64,000 nucleotides of DNA from Cohnella panacarvi Gsoil 349 (GTDB lineage Bacteria; Bacillota; Bacilli; Paenibacillales; Paenibacillaceae), in NCBI RefSeq assembly GCF_000515335.1, contig NZ_KI911563.1, positions 4,290,735-4,354,734 of the forward strand, read 5' to 3'. The stretch's first letter is position 1, and every line of letters begins with the position of its first letter. A program made the translations under genes and the position numbers. Below the pieces are notes generated by a model. It saw only the letters and a program-made list of their open reading frames with translations. It had not been told where the DNA came from and ran no database searches. Positions 16,373 through 25,489 of this stretch are shown one piece after another.

Positions 16373-18925
16373 ATGAGGTTCGCCAACAAGGCGCTGATGA
16401 TCGCAAGCTGCGTGGTTCTCGTACTCGTCTCCGGATGCGGCGACTCCGCGCCGAATGCTTCGACCCAAGCGAACGGCCCGGCCATCACGGCCTTTACGCC
16501 GGGCAAACCGTTGACCGCGGCGTTCTCGGATGCCCGAGCGGCGAACATGAAAGGCGTCGCCGAGAACGATCGCCTGCGTCTGTTCGTGGAAGAAGCGTCG
16601 GGCGCCATTGCCGTGCTGAATAAGCATACCGGCGCGATCTGGCACAGCAATCCTCCGGGGCGCGAGTCGGATTCCCTTGCTTCGGGGGTCAACAAAGATC
16701 TGCTGTCATCCCAGATGAAGGTGGATTTCTACAATAATCTCGGACAGCTCAGTTCGATCAATACGTATACGGACAGCGCGGCGTACAAGCAAATCCGTTT
16801 CGAACCGATCCCGGGCGGAGTGAGAGCGTCTTATCAGTTCGGGACGGCCAAAAAATCGTTCGAAGACATGCCGCCGCTGTTCAGCAAAGCCCGGTTCGAG
16901 GAATTGTCGGGCAAGTTGAACAAGACGGAGCAACGAGCGCTTAGCATCGCCTATAAGGAAGACATAGAGAAAGGAATATTCGTCCGGAACGACGCGGCGT
17001 TGCAAGGGGTTCAATTGGACCGGGCGCTTAAAGCGCTCGAGTCGGCGGATTACACGGAAGAAGATCTGCTGGAAGACGCCGCCGAGTTGAACATGGATTT
17101 GTCCAAGCCGGAGCCGCGTATTTTCCGGGCTTCGATCGAGTACCTCTTGGACGATGACAGCCTCGTGGCCAAGATTCCCGCGGACAGCATCTACTATCCC
17201 GAGGAATACCCGGTGAACATGATATCGATGTTGAGCTTCTTCGGCGCGGGAGGCGCGGATGCGGAAGGCTCGATATTCGTTCCGGACGGATCGGGAGCGC
17301 TCATTCGTTTCAATAACGGTAAAACCAAGTATCCGGCGTATCAACAGGTCGTGTACGGTTCCGACCAGACGGTCGATCGGACCGAGGACCCCTCCAGGGA
17401 GCAAGACGTGCGTCTGCCGGTATTCGGAATGGTACGGGAAGGCGAGGCGTTCCTGGGCATTATCGAGGAGGGCGCGGCCGCGGCCACGATCAACGCGGAC
17501 GTCGCCGGCAGACTGAACGGCTACAACTACGTATATCCGAGCTTCTACGTCATCAATAAAGACGAGGTCACTTTGTTCGCCAACGAACAGCAGCGTTCGC
17601 TGCCGAAGTTCCAAGAGCGGCCGATGATGACGGATTACGCGGTCCGGTATGCTTTCCTGAGCGGGGAAGAGGCCTCCGTCGCGGGGATGGCGCATTATTA
17701 CCAGCAGTACCTGCTGAAGCGGAACGGACTCCCGCAATCGAAGGCGAATCCGGAAGCGAAGGATGTCCCGTTCTACTTGCAGTTGGTAGGCAGCATCTCC
17801 AAGCAAAAACATTTCGCGGGCATCCCGTACGACTCGCTCGAGTCGCTGACGACGTTCGGGCAAGCGCGGGATATCGTCGCGCAGGCGCAGGAGCGCGGCA
17901 TTTGCAACCTCAAGGTTAAATTCGCCGGCTGGTTCAACGAAGGGCTCGACCACGAGGTTCCGGACAGCGTGTCGGTAGATAAGGCCGTAGGCGGAAGCAA
18001 GGGATTGCAGGACTTCGTCGCATTCGCGCGCGACCGGGCGATTGCTTTCTTCCCGGACGTCGCCTTCCTGGTCGCGAACACCGGAGACAGCTTCGACGAA
18101 TCCGACGATGCTTCCAGAACGCTGAGGGACGAACCGGCCATGCTGTTCCCGGTCAACTTGGCATTGAACCGGCGCGACCGAACCAAGCCGCCTTCCTACG
18201 TCGTATCGCCTCGGCTAATCGGGCGGTACGTAGACAAGATGCGGGAGAGCTTGCGCGAATATAAGGCCGGCGGCATCTCGCTGCGGGATATGGCCGATAC
18301 GTTGAACAGCGACTTCCGGGAGAACAAGCTGATCGATCGGGTGCAGTCCCAAGGAATATCGGCGGACGCTCTCGGCAAGCTGCGGGACGACAAGCTGGAG
18401 ATCATGGGTAACGGAGGCAACGCCTACGCGCTCCCGTATTTGTCGGATATTACGGAAGCGCCGATGTCGAATAGCCGGTTCAAGCTGGAGGACGAAGAAA
18501 TTCCGTTCTATCAAATGGTCGTTCGCGGTTATATCGACTACACGGGCCAGCCGTACAATCTGTCCACCTATAACGATGTCAGACAGTACGTGCTGAGAAG
18601 CATCGAATACGGAGCGGGCGTATACTTCGACTGGATCTACGAACCGAACTACAAGGTGAACAAAACGGACTACGACAGACTGTTCGCCGTGAATTACGAA
18701 TTGTGGATCGATCAAGCCGCCGAAATCTATAAAGAGGTGAACGGGGTTCTGGGACGCGTGCAAGGCCAGCGGATGATCTCGCACGAGAAGCTGGACGAAG
18801 GCGTATTCAGAACCGTCTACGAGAACGGAACCTACGTCATCGTGAACTATAACCGTTCGCCGGCGCAGGCGGACGGCATGACGATCGAGGCCGAAAGCTA
18901 CGTGACGGGTGGTGAGCAACCTTGA
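16373..18925 (+). CDS. DUF5696-family surface lipoprotein
   Basis: This 850-residue lipoprotein has its start set by AAAGGAGG 8 bases before ATG 16373. The signal MRFANKALMIASCVVLVLV ends at SGC, the lipobox. Residues about 50-430 form a beta-rich region with the family motif FVPDGSGALIRFNNGK and a GEAFLGIIEEGAAAATI strand. Residues about 480-760 look like a TIM-barrel: LKVKFAGWFNEGLDHEVPD, FPDVAFLVANTGDSF and a C-terminal half with YLSDITEAPMSN, VRGYIDYTGQPYNLS and GAGVYFDWIYEPN. A terminal strand NGTYVIVNYNRSP resembles the closing beta-domain of glycosidases. An undescribed glycosidase or glycan-binding role is plausible from these features, but the family has no assigned activity. The stop overlaps the next TTG by 4 bases. 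Confidence 0.8.
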   Translation: MRFANKALMIASCVVLVLVSGCGDSAPNASTQANGPAITAFTPGKPLTAAFSDARAANMKGVAENDRLRLFVEEASGAIAVLNKHTGAIWHSNPPGRESDSLASGVNKDLLSSQMKVDFYNNLGQLSSINTYTDSAAYKQIRFEPIPGGVRASYQFGTAKKSFEDMPPLFSKARFEELSGKLNKTEQRALSIAYKEDIEKGIFVRNDAALQGVQLDRALKALESADYTEEDLLEDAAELNMDLSKPEPRIFRASIEYLLDDDSLVAKIPADSIYYPEEYPVNMISMLSFFGAGGADAEGSIFVPDGSGALIRFNNGKTKYPAYQQVVYGSDQTVDRTEDPSREQDVRLPVFGMVREGEAFLGIIEEGAAAATINADVAGRLNGYNYVYPSFYVINKDEVTLFANEQQRSLPKFQERPMMTDYAVRYAFLSGEEASVAGMAHYYQQYLLKRNGLPQSKANPEAKDVPFYLQLVGSISKQKHFAGIPYDSLESLTTFGQARDIVAQAQERGICNLKVKFAGWFNEGLDHEVPDSVSVDKAVGGSKGLQDFVAFARDRAIAFFPDVAFLVANTGDSFDESDDASRTLRDEPAMLFPVNLALNRRDRTKPPSYVVSPRLIGRYVDKMRESLREYKAGGISLRDMADTLNSDFRENKLIDRVQSQGISADALGKLRDDKLEIMGNGGNAYALPYLSDITEAPMSNSRFKLEDEEIPFYQMVVRGYIDYTGQPYNLSTYNDVRQYVLRSIEYGAGVYFDWIYEPNYKVNKTDYDRLFAVNYELWIDQAAEIYKEVNGVLGRVQGQRMISHEKLDEGVFRTVYENGTYVIVNYNRSPAQADGMTIEAESYVTGGEQP

Positions 18926-19833
18926 GATTACTGGCGAAGCTCCGCTTAAGCCGGAGAACTTATGCGCAGACCAAAGCGATGTGGGGCTTTATTTACGTCT
19001 TGCCGTGGCTGATCGGCTTCATCTTCTTTTTCTTCGTGCCGTTGATCTCCTCGCTGCGGTTCAGCTTGAGCAAGGTCGAAGCCAATTCGGGCGGCATTAT
19101 CGTGAATTTCATCGGTTTCAAAAATTACGCGGAAGCGTTAACGGTTCATACGAGCTTCAACCGCATCCTGACCGAATCGATCACGAACATGGTCGTCAAC
19201 GTGCCGCTCATCGTCATCTTCAGCTTGTTCCTGGCGGTGCTGCTCAATCAGAAGTTCATCGGAAGGACGCTCGCGAGAGCGATCTTCTTCTTGCCGGTCA
19301 TCCTTGCTTCCGGCGTCATCATGGCCCTCGACAGCACGAGCTTGGTGCAAGCGGTCAACGACAGCAACGCGGGGGGTCCCGTCGTCGGCGGGCTCAGCAG
19401 CTTCGAGCTGTCGATGATGATGGAGGACGCGGGCGTCAGCGAAAGCGTTATTAACTATTTGACGGGCGCCGTCGACCGCATCTATCAGATCGTAAGCCAG
19501 TCGGGCGTACAGATCCTTATCTTCTTGGCCGGCATTCAGACGATATCTCCGCAGCTATACGAGGCGTCCAAGATGGAAGGCGCCACCGGGTACGAAGCGT
19601 TCTGGAAAATCACGCTCCCGATGGTCAGCCCGCTTATTCTGGTGAACGTCGTCTACACGATCATCGATTCGTTCTCGAGGAACGCCATGACGGACTTGAT
19701 CAAGGAAACCGGATTCACCACCTTTAATTTCGGGCTAAGCTCGGCGATGGCTTGGATTTACTTCTTGGCGGTGTCCCTGATCCTGCTTATTAGCTCGTAT
19801 CTGATTTCTAGGAAGGTGTTCTACTATGATTAG
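18922..19833 (+). CDS. Sugar ABC transporter permease, first of pair 2
   Basis: This 303-residue membrane subunit starts at TTG 18922, overlapping the DUF5696 stop. The N-terminal RRTYAQTKAMWGFIYVLPWLIGFIFFF-type segment gives the first helix. The EAA loop reads YEASKMEGATGYEAFWKITLP. Between helices 3 and 4 it has an unusually long Gly/Ser-rich acidic stretch (about residues 140-190, with NDSNAGGPVVGGLSSFELS), probably extracytoplasmic. It differs clearly from the first permease of pair 1, so the operon encodes two distinct channels. The next gene overlaps it by 8 bases. Confidence 0.9.
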   Translation: MRLLAKLRLSRRTYAQTKAMWGFIYVLPWLIGFIFFFFVPLISSLRFSLSKVEANSGGIIVNFIGFKNYAEALTVHTSFNRILTESITNMVVNVPLIVIFSLFLAVLLNQKFIGRTLARAIFFLPVILASGVIMALDSTSLVQAVNDSNAGGPVVGGLSSFELSMMMEDAGVSESVINYLTGAVDRIYQIVSQSGVQILIFLAGIQTISPQLYEASKMEGATGYEAFWKITLPMVSPLILVNVVYTIIDSFSRNAMTDLIKETGFTTFNFGLSSAMAWIYFLAVSLILLISSYLISRKVFYYD

Positions 19834-20764
19834 AGCGAGAATGGGGTTCATCGGAGGATGGATGGTAGCCCGTTTGCTGTCATTGCAATCCTGGAAAAGA
19901 GGGCTGTGGTCGCTCTTGCGGCTCGGTCTGATCGTGGGGCTGTCGTTCGTGATCATCTATCCGATTCTTCAGAAGATCGCCACGGCCATCAAGGATAAAA
20001 CCGACTTATACTCGCCGATCGTCATCTGGGTTCCCGAGCACTTTACATGGGATAATTTCAGGCAGGCGATAAGGATCATGGACTATTGGACGACGCTCGG
20101 CAACACGTTCACCTTGTCGGCGATGACGACGGTGCTGACCGCGATTTCGTGCGCGTTCGCGGGATACGGATTCGCCAGGTTGAAGTTCAAAGGAAGCAAC
20201 CTGCTGTTCGCGGGCGTCATCCTGACGATTCTCGTGCCGCCGACGACGATTCTGATTCCCGTATACTTGAACCTGAAAGACTTGAATTTGCTGAATACGC
20301 AATGGCCGTTCATTCTGACGTCGCTCACGGCGAACTCGATGAAGGCGGGGCTGTATATATTCATCTTCCGCCAATTTTTCAGGGGCATTCCGAAGGAGGT
20401 CGAGGAAGCCGCTTATATCGACGGCGCGGGGGTCAGTAAGACGTTCGGGCGAATTATGCTGCCGAACGCGCTTCCCGCCATCGTGACGGTGCTGCTCTTC
20501 GCGTTCGTATGGCAGTGGAACGACAGCTTCTATACGACGACGTACTTGACGACAAGCAAAGTGATGTCGATTCAACTGTCTTCGCTGCCTTACAATCTTG
20601 GCATTATGTTGAGCGACGGCGTGTCATCAAGGGCCGATCCATTCTATCAGAGCATGGTGCTCGATACGGGCATGCTGCTCGCCATCGTGCCGCTAATTCT
20701 GATTTATATTTTCGTGCAGCGGTACTTCGTCGAAAGCGTCGAGCGGACGGGGATCGTCGGCTAA
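19826..20764 (+). CDS. Carbohydrate ABC transporter permease, second of pair 2
   Basis: This 312-residue partner permease starts at ATG 19826, overlapping the preceding gene by 8 bases. Six helices are visible. The EAA loop is EEAAYIDGAGVSKTFGRIMLP, close to consensus. The insert after helix 5 (SSLPYNLGIMLSDGVSSRADPF) is longer than in the pair 1 protein. It ends the eight-gene importer run; 48 bases separate it from the xylanase gene, where TATAAT at 20768-20773 may give a secondary promoter, although no convincing -35 was seen. Confidence 0.9.
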   Translation: MIRARMGFIGGWMVARLLSLQSWKRGLWSLLRLGLIVGLSFVIIYPILQKIATAIKDKTDLYSPIVIWVPEHFTWDNFRQAIRIMDYWTTLGNTFTLSAMTTVLTAISCAFAGYGFARLKFKGSNLLFAGVILTILVPPTTILIPVYLNLKDLNLLNTQWPFILTSLTANSMKAGLYIFIFRQFFRGIPKEVEEAAYIDGAGVSKTFGRIMLPNALPAIVTVLLFAFVWQWNDSFYTTTYLTTSKVMSIQLSSLPYNLGIMLSDGVSSRADPFYQSMVLDTGMLLAIVPLILIYIFVQRYFVESVERTGIVG

Positions 20765-20812
20765 TGTTATAATGGATAGCGACCGTGACTATGCATTGGA
20801 GGAACGAGCATC

Positions 20813-21847
20813 ATGACGAAACTGAATCACACGGGCGGCATGCCTAGTCTTTGCGAAGTTTTTAACCCGCATTTCCGGGTCGGCGCGGCCGTGAATCCGA
20901 TCACGTTAAACACGCAATCGGAGCTTCTGAAGCGACACTTTAACAGCCTTACGGCCGAGAACGAAATGAAATTCGTAAGCTTGCAGCCCGTCGAAGGCTT
21001 ATTCAGGTTCGACGACGCCGATCGAATGGTCGATTTCGCTGCGGCGAACGGCATGGGAGTCAGGGGCCATACGCTCGTATGGCATAATCAAACGCCGATA
21101 TGGATGTTCGAGAATCCGGACGGCGGCGCGGTTGACCGCGACACGCTGCTTGCGCGCATGCAGACGCATATCGAGACGGTCGTTAAGCGGTACAAGGGGA
21201 TTGTCTACGCATGGGACGTCGTCAACGAAGCGGTGTCCGACAAGAGCGGGGAGCAGCTTCGGCCGTCCAAGTGGCTCGAGATCGCCGGAGAGGATTTCAT
21301 TGCCAAAGCTTTCATGTACGCTCATGAGGCCGATCCGAACGCGCTGTTATTTTACAACGATTATAACGAGTCGGATCCGGAGAAAAGAGAAAAGATCTAT
21401 ACGCTGGTCAAGTCGTTGAAGGATAAAGGCGTGCCCATTCACGGCGTCGGGCTTCAAGCGCACTGGAATTTGAAGCGGCCGTCCGTCGATGAGATTCGCC
21501 AGGCGATCGAGCGTTATGCGAGTCTCGGGCTCAAGCTGCACATTACGGAAATGGACGTCTCCATGTTCGAATTCGAGGATCGACGCACCGACTTGAAAGA
21601 GCCGACGGAAGCGATGCTTGCCGAGCAAGCCGAACGGTACGGGCAGTTCTTCCGGCTGTTTACGGAGTATAGCGAGCATATCGATTCCGTGACCTTCTGG
21701 GGCGCGGCCGACGACTATACGTGGCTGGATCACTTCCCCGTGCGCGGCCGCAAAAACTGGCCGCTCCTATTCGACGCGAAACACGAGCCGAAGCCGTCGT
21801 TCGGGGAAGTCGTTCGCGCGGCCGAAGCTTCTCGGGAGGAATCTTGA
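20813..21847 (+). CDS. Intracellular endo-1,4-beta-xylanase, GH10
   Basis: This 344-residue enzyme hydrolyses beta-1,4-xylosidic bonds with retention. It starts at ATG 20813 with GGAGGAACG upstream. It has no signal peptide and no extra module, so it acts in the cytoplasm on imported xylo-oligosaccharides. The GH10 barrel shows LTAENEMKFVSLQP, GHTLVWHNQTP, the acid/base Glu139 in AWDVVNEAV, and the nucleophile Glu246 in LHITEMDVSM; the 107-residue spacing is normal for the family. WLDHFPVRGRKNWPLLFD is the typical C-terminal strand. Its stop shares one base with the next start (TGATG), so the two enzymes are probably translated together. Confidence 0.96.
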   Translation: MTKLNHTGGMPSLCEVFNPHFRVGAAVNPITLNTQSELLKRHFNSLTAENEMKFVSLQPVEGLFRFDDADRMVDFAAANGMGVRGHTLVWHNQTPIWMFENPDGGAVDRDTLLARMQTHIETVVKRYKGIVYAWDVVNEAVSDKSGEQLRPSKWLEIAGEDFIAKAFMYAHEADPNALLFYNDYNESDPEKREKIYTLVKSLKDKGVPIHGVGLQAHWNLKRPSVDEIRQAIERYASLGLKLHITEMDVSMFEFEDRRTDLKEPTEAMLAEQAERYGQFFRLFTEYSEHIDSVTFWGAADDYTWLDHFPVRGRKNWPLLFDAKHEPKPSFGEVVRAAEASREES

Positions 21848-23385
21848 TGAACCCTCAGGCAAGTACAACGATCGTACGCAATCCGGTCGTCTGGGCGGAC
21901 GTACCCGACGTTAGCGTCATCCGGGTCGGTTCGAATTACTATATGGTCAGCACGAGCATGCATTCGATGCCCGGCTGCCCGATCATGAAATCTACGGATC
22001 TCATGCATTGGAAGCTCGTGAATTACGTGTTCGACACGCTTGAAGACAACGATGCCCATAATCTGCTGGACGGCAAGGGCATCTACGGCGCCGGTTCATG
22101 GGCGGCAAGCTTGCGGGAACACGAAGGCGTCTATTACGTATGCTTCTCGAGCAACGACATGCAGCAATTTTACGTCTACCGAACGGACGATATCGAGCGC
22201 GGACGCTGGGAGCGCACCGCCATGAAAGGACTTATGCACGATCCGGCTTTGCTGTTCGACGACGGGCGCGTCTTCGTGATCCACGGCAACGGAGACATTC
22301 GCATAACGGAGCTTACGTCCGACCTTGCCGCGCGCAAGCCGGGCGGCATCGATCGCTTGTTGTTCGAGACGGAGCGAGACGGTATCGGATTGCGCTGCGA
22401 GGGCTGCCACGCCTACAAGCTTAACGGTTACTACTATTTGTTGTTCATCGATTGGCCGCGCGTCGGGCACGGCCGCCGCAGGGTGAACGTCTATCGCTCG
22501 CGGGAGCTGCTAGGCCCGTATGAGAACCGAATCGTGCTCGATGACGACATGGGCTATTACAACAACGGCGTCGCTCAAGGCGGAATCGTCGATGCGCCGA
22601 CCGGCGAATGGTACGCGATATTGTTCCAAGATCACGGCGCCGTCGGACGAATTCCGTGCGTCGTCCCTGTCACTTGGGAAGAAGATTGGCCGGTTCTAGG
22701 CGTCGGAGGCAAGGTGCCGGGGACGTTCGAGGTTCCGTTGCCGGGCAGCGGAGCGAGTCCGCTCGTCATTAGCGACGAATTCGATTACGCGGAGAACAAG
22801 CTGGCGCTGAACTGGCAGTGGAACCACAACCCGGACGACCGGCATTGGTCGGTCACCGCGCGTCCCGGTTTTCTCCGGCTTACGACGGGGCACATCGCCC
22901 GCAGCGTCGAGTTCGCCCGTAATACGTTGACGCAGCGAACGGAAGGGCCTGCCTGCGTCGCCACGGCGGCGTTAGATACGACCGGCATGAAGCCGGGCGA
23001 TCATGCCGGGCTAGTCGCTTTGCAAAGCCATTACGGGACCGTTGGCGTTCGGGTCGGGGACGACGGCGATCGCTACGTAACGATGCATGTCAAGGAAGAC
23101 GGGAGCGACGCAGAGGCCGATCGCATTCGATTCGAAGGTTACACGATTCATTGTAGAATCGAGTTTAACTTCGCGGATAACATCGATCTTGCTCGTTTCT
23201 ATTATTCGGAAGACGGCGAGACGTGGAATCCGATCGGCCGTCCGCTGCGAATGAAGTATACGTTGGATCATTTCATGGGCTACCGCATCGGTTTGTTCCA
23301 TTACGCGACGAAGCAAATCGGCGGAGTCGCGGATTTCGACTATTTCCGGTATGCCATACAGAACCAGGCAATGATTTCCTCGTAA
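21847..23385 (+). CDS. GH43 beta-xylosidase with C-terminal lectin-like domain
   Basis: This 512-residue exo-enzyme would release xylose (or arabinose) from oligosaccharides made by the upstream xylanase. The start at 21847 has GGGAGGA 9 bases upstream; the open frame extends further, but only into the xylanase gene. The five-blade GH43 propeller (about 10-300) has the base Asp in WADVPDVSVIRVG, the pKa-modulating Asp in MHDPALLF and the acid Glu in LRCEGCHAYK. From about 305, DEFDYAENKLALNWQWNHNP begins the concanavalin-like GH43 C2 domain. No signal peptide is present. A strong terminator follows. Confidence 0.94.
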   Translation: MNPQASTTIVRNPVVWADVPDVSVIRVGSNYYMVSTSMHSMPGCPIMKSTDLMHWKLVNYVFDTLEDNDAHNLLDGKGIYGAGSWAASLREHEGVYYVCFSSNDMQQFYVYRTDDIERGRWERTAMKGLMHDPALLFDDGRVFVIHGNGDIRITELTSDLAARKPGGIDRLLFETERDGIGLRCEGCHAYKLNGYYYLLFIDWPRVGHGRRRVNVYRSRELLGPYENRIVLDDDMGYYNNGVAQGGIVDAPTGEWYAILFQDHGAVGRIPCVVPVTWEEDWPVLGVGGKVPGTFEVPLPGSGASPLVISDEFDYAENKLALNWQWNHNPDDRHWSVTARPGFLRLTTGHIARSVEFARNTLTQRTEGPACVATAALDTTGMKPGDHAGLVALQSHYGTVGVRVGDDGDRYVTMHVKEDGSDAEADRIRFEGYTIHCRIEFNFADNIDLARFYYSEDGETWNPIGRPLRMKYTLDHFMGYRIGLFHYATKQIGGVADFDYFRYAIQNQAMISS

Positions 23386-23398
23386 GCCGGCCGATATG

Positions 23399-23448
23399 CA
23401 ACATCCCGCATCCCTTCTTAGACGAAAGGATGCGGGATGTTGTTCTTT
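23399..23448. terminator. Shared terminator between xylosidase and propeller genes
   Basis: CAACATCCCGCATCC and GGATGCGGGATGTTG form a perfect 15-bp stem with a 14-base loop and TTCTTTA after it. The flanking genes are convergent, and the stem can serve both. Confidence 0.85.
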
Positions 23449-23456
23449 ACGTATCG

Positions 23457-25340
23457 TTATGCCCGGTTGCTAATCGCGAATCCGCCGCGGCTGAATCCGT
23501 TGCTCTGGTTCAACATCGTTCCGGATAAAGTGAAGCCGGTAATCCCATCCAACGATTGCGTAACCCGCGTTTTTAGGAATACGATATTTTCCTCCGAATT
23601 CAATTGCATTTGCCTCACTCCATAAATATTTACGACGGTCAGGTTATGAGGGAAGCCGCCGGACAAGGTCAGTCTCTGAGCTACCGGGTCAAAGTTGAAA
23701 ATTTGCACCTCTTGGGTTGTCAGCACATAAACTTTGCTTCCGTCTTTCGATACAAGAACGGTCTGGGGTCTTCCGATAACCGGGGTTCTGTGCGTGACTC
23801 CGAAATAGGACGGATTGGCCGTATACAGGACGACAATCTCCTGATCGCCCCATACCGGTACGAAAGCGAACGCGCCGTCAGGAGAATACGTCACATTCAT
23901 CGGCAATTGTCCGACGATCACCTCGTTGCCCGTATCGCTCAGATTTCCCGCGGCATCGATCCTATAACGTCTCGCAAGTCCCTTATCATGTCTTGCTGCC
24001 ATTATGAACCCGCTGCCGTCCGGCGAAACGGCGACCGCCTGAGCGTCCGCCTGAATCGATTGAACAGCTTGATTCGCCAAAGAATAAGAAACCATCTGCC
24101 CGTTGACCGAAGAAGGTACCCCTACCACGAACCGGCTATCCGGGGTAAAACTCAGACTCAATAAAGAGATCGGGGATGGCGCGATATGTTTCAATGAAGG
24201 CGGACATGTCGTCAGATCGACGTCCAGCAAGCGACTCTCTATGAATGCGGGAAGCACTGCCCGGTTGCCGTCTTCGGAGATTACGACATTCTCCGAACCA
24301 TTAGTGTCCACATCGCCGATAATACTCATTAAATCTTGATTCAAGAAGATCAGCGCTCCGAAAGTGTTCACAAGCAGCGTATTGTCGGGCAACCGGCAGC
24401 CCCCGATACCCGCGGCAAGTCCGCCGTTAGCTTCCACCCCTGGAACGATGCCGAGTGGGTTGCCTTGCAAGTCGAACGCCTCAAGCTGATTCGAGCCGGC
24501 AACGAAAAGCTTCGTCTCGTTAGCATCGAGCGTCATCTGATCTACGCCGAAATAGCTCGGAATAGCCAGATGGTGAAGGAACGTTCCGGTTTTGGTCAAT
24601 TCCTGCGCGACCGGATCGAATGCGTAGATGCCCACTTCTTGGGAGGAGAGAACGTACACCTTGTCGCCGTCGGCGGACACGATGATCGTCTGGGGCTCGT
24701 CCGCCGACGCGATCCGGCTCGTCTCGCCCAGATATTGCCCGGTCGCGAGGACGATAATCTGGTTCGACTGCCGATCGGCTGCGAAAGCGAATTGCCCGTC
24801 CGGCGTATAGGCAAGGTTGACCGGAAACTCGCCCGCCGTCACTTCCTGGCCTGTATCCGTCAGCGCTCCGCCCGCGTCGATTGAATAACGTCTGACCCGC
24901 CCTTGGGGGGCACGGGAGGCGAGAATTATGTCGCTCGAGACAGGTGAGGCAGCTACGGCTTGCGCATCTGAGGCAGTAAGCTGCGCCGTGTCGGCGCCTA
25001 AGCGGTATGAAATCATGTCCTGCGGCGCCTGTTGCAGACCGTCGACGCTTATCGCGTAACGATTATCGGCGGTTATGCTGACGTCTTCGAGCGGTGTTTG
25101 AGAAGCATATTGATGGACGACCGACGGTGGATCTTGGGTCAGATCGATTTCGAATAGCCGGCCGGGCTCATAGGCGGTGGCGACCGCCGTACGGTAATCG
25201 CTGGACACCGTCACGTCGATGAGATCGCCGTCTATGCCAAGTTGATACGCGACGGCTAACGTATCCGCGTCAACGAAGCTGATTCTGCGTTGACCGCGTT
25301 CGACCGCAATAAGGTAATTTCTAGGCAGATTGGCTATCAC
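23457..25340 (-). CDS. Duplicated YncE-like beta-propeller protein of unknown function
   Basis: The 627-residue protein starts at GTG 25340, with AGGAG 7 bases upstream; the open frame continues 45 bases further without a site. It consists of two homologous halves (about 15-320 and 325-627). Paired segments include RVRRYSIDAGGALTDTGQEV with LARRYRIDAAGNLSDTGNEV, TPDGQFAFAADRQSNQIIVL with SPDGAFAFVPVWGDQEIVVL, and FDPVAQELTKTG with FDPVAQRLTLSG. Repeats of SPDG...AFA and KVYVLSSQEV are typical of lactonase/YncE propeller blades. No signal peptide, Cys motif or catalytic residue set is visible, so it seems to be a cytoplasmic or non-classically located structural propeller. It is transcribed towards the xylosidase gene with no linked partner. 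Confidence 0.75.
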   Translation of the reverse strand: MIANLPRNYLIAVERGQRRISFVDADTLAVAYQLGIDGDLIDVTVSSDYRTAVATAYEPGRLFEIDLTQDPPSVVHQYASQTPLEDVSITADNRYAISVDGLQQAPQDMISYRLGADTAQLTASDAQAVAASPVSSDIILASRAPQGRVRRYSIDAGGALTDTGQEVTAGEFPVNLAYTPDGQFAFAADRQSNQIIVLATGQYLGETSRIASADEPQTIIVSADGDKVYVLSSQEVGIYAFDPVAQELTKTGTFLHHLAIPSYFGVDQMTLDANETKLFVAGSNQLEAFDLQGNPLGIVPGVEANGGLAAGIGGCRLPDNTLLVNTFGALIFLNQDLMSIIGDVDTNGSENVVISEDGNRAVLPAFIESRLLDVDLTTCPPSLKHIAPSPISLLSLSFTPDSRFVVGVPSSVNGQMVSYSLANQAVQSIQADAQAVAVSPDGSGFIMAARHDKGLARRYRIDAAGNLSDTGNEVIVGQLPMNVTYSPDGAFAFVPVWGDQEIVVLYTANPSYFGVTHRTPVIGRPQTVLVSKDGSKVYVLTTQEVQIFNFDPVAQRLTLSGGFPHNLTVVNIYGVRQMQLNSEENIVFLKTRVTQSLDGITGFTLSGTMLNQSNGFSRGGFAISNRA

Positions 25341-25489
25341 TATCACTCTCCTACGGCGCGGAGACCGTATAGTAATCCGGCGCAAGCCGGCAGAGGAAGC
25401 TTGTCTACCCGGATTCTATAACCAGATTATGCCGCAGGAGCAGAGCTGTCCCTGGCATTCCGTCCCTAAGGAGCAAGATTGGGCGGCAA

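Noticed and set aside
25386-25489. Short plus-strand peptide with start near 25429
   Set aside because: 24 codons, no ribosome site and no recognisable motif; treated as intergenic.
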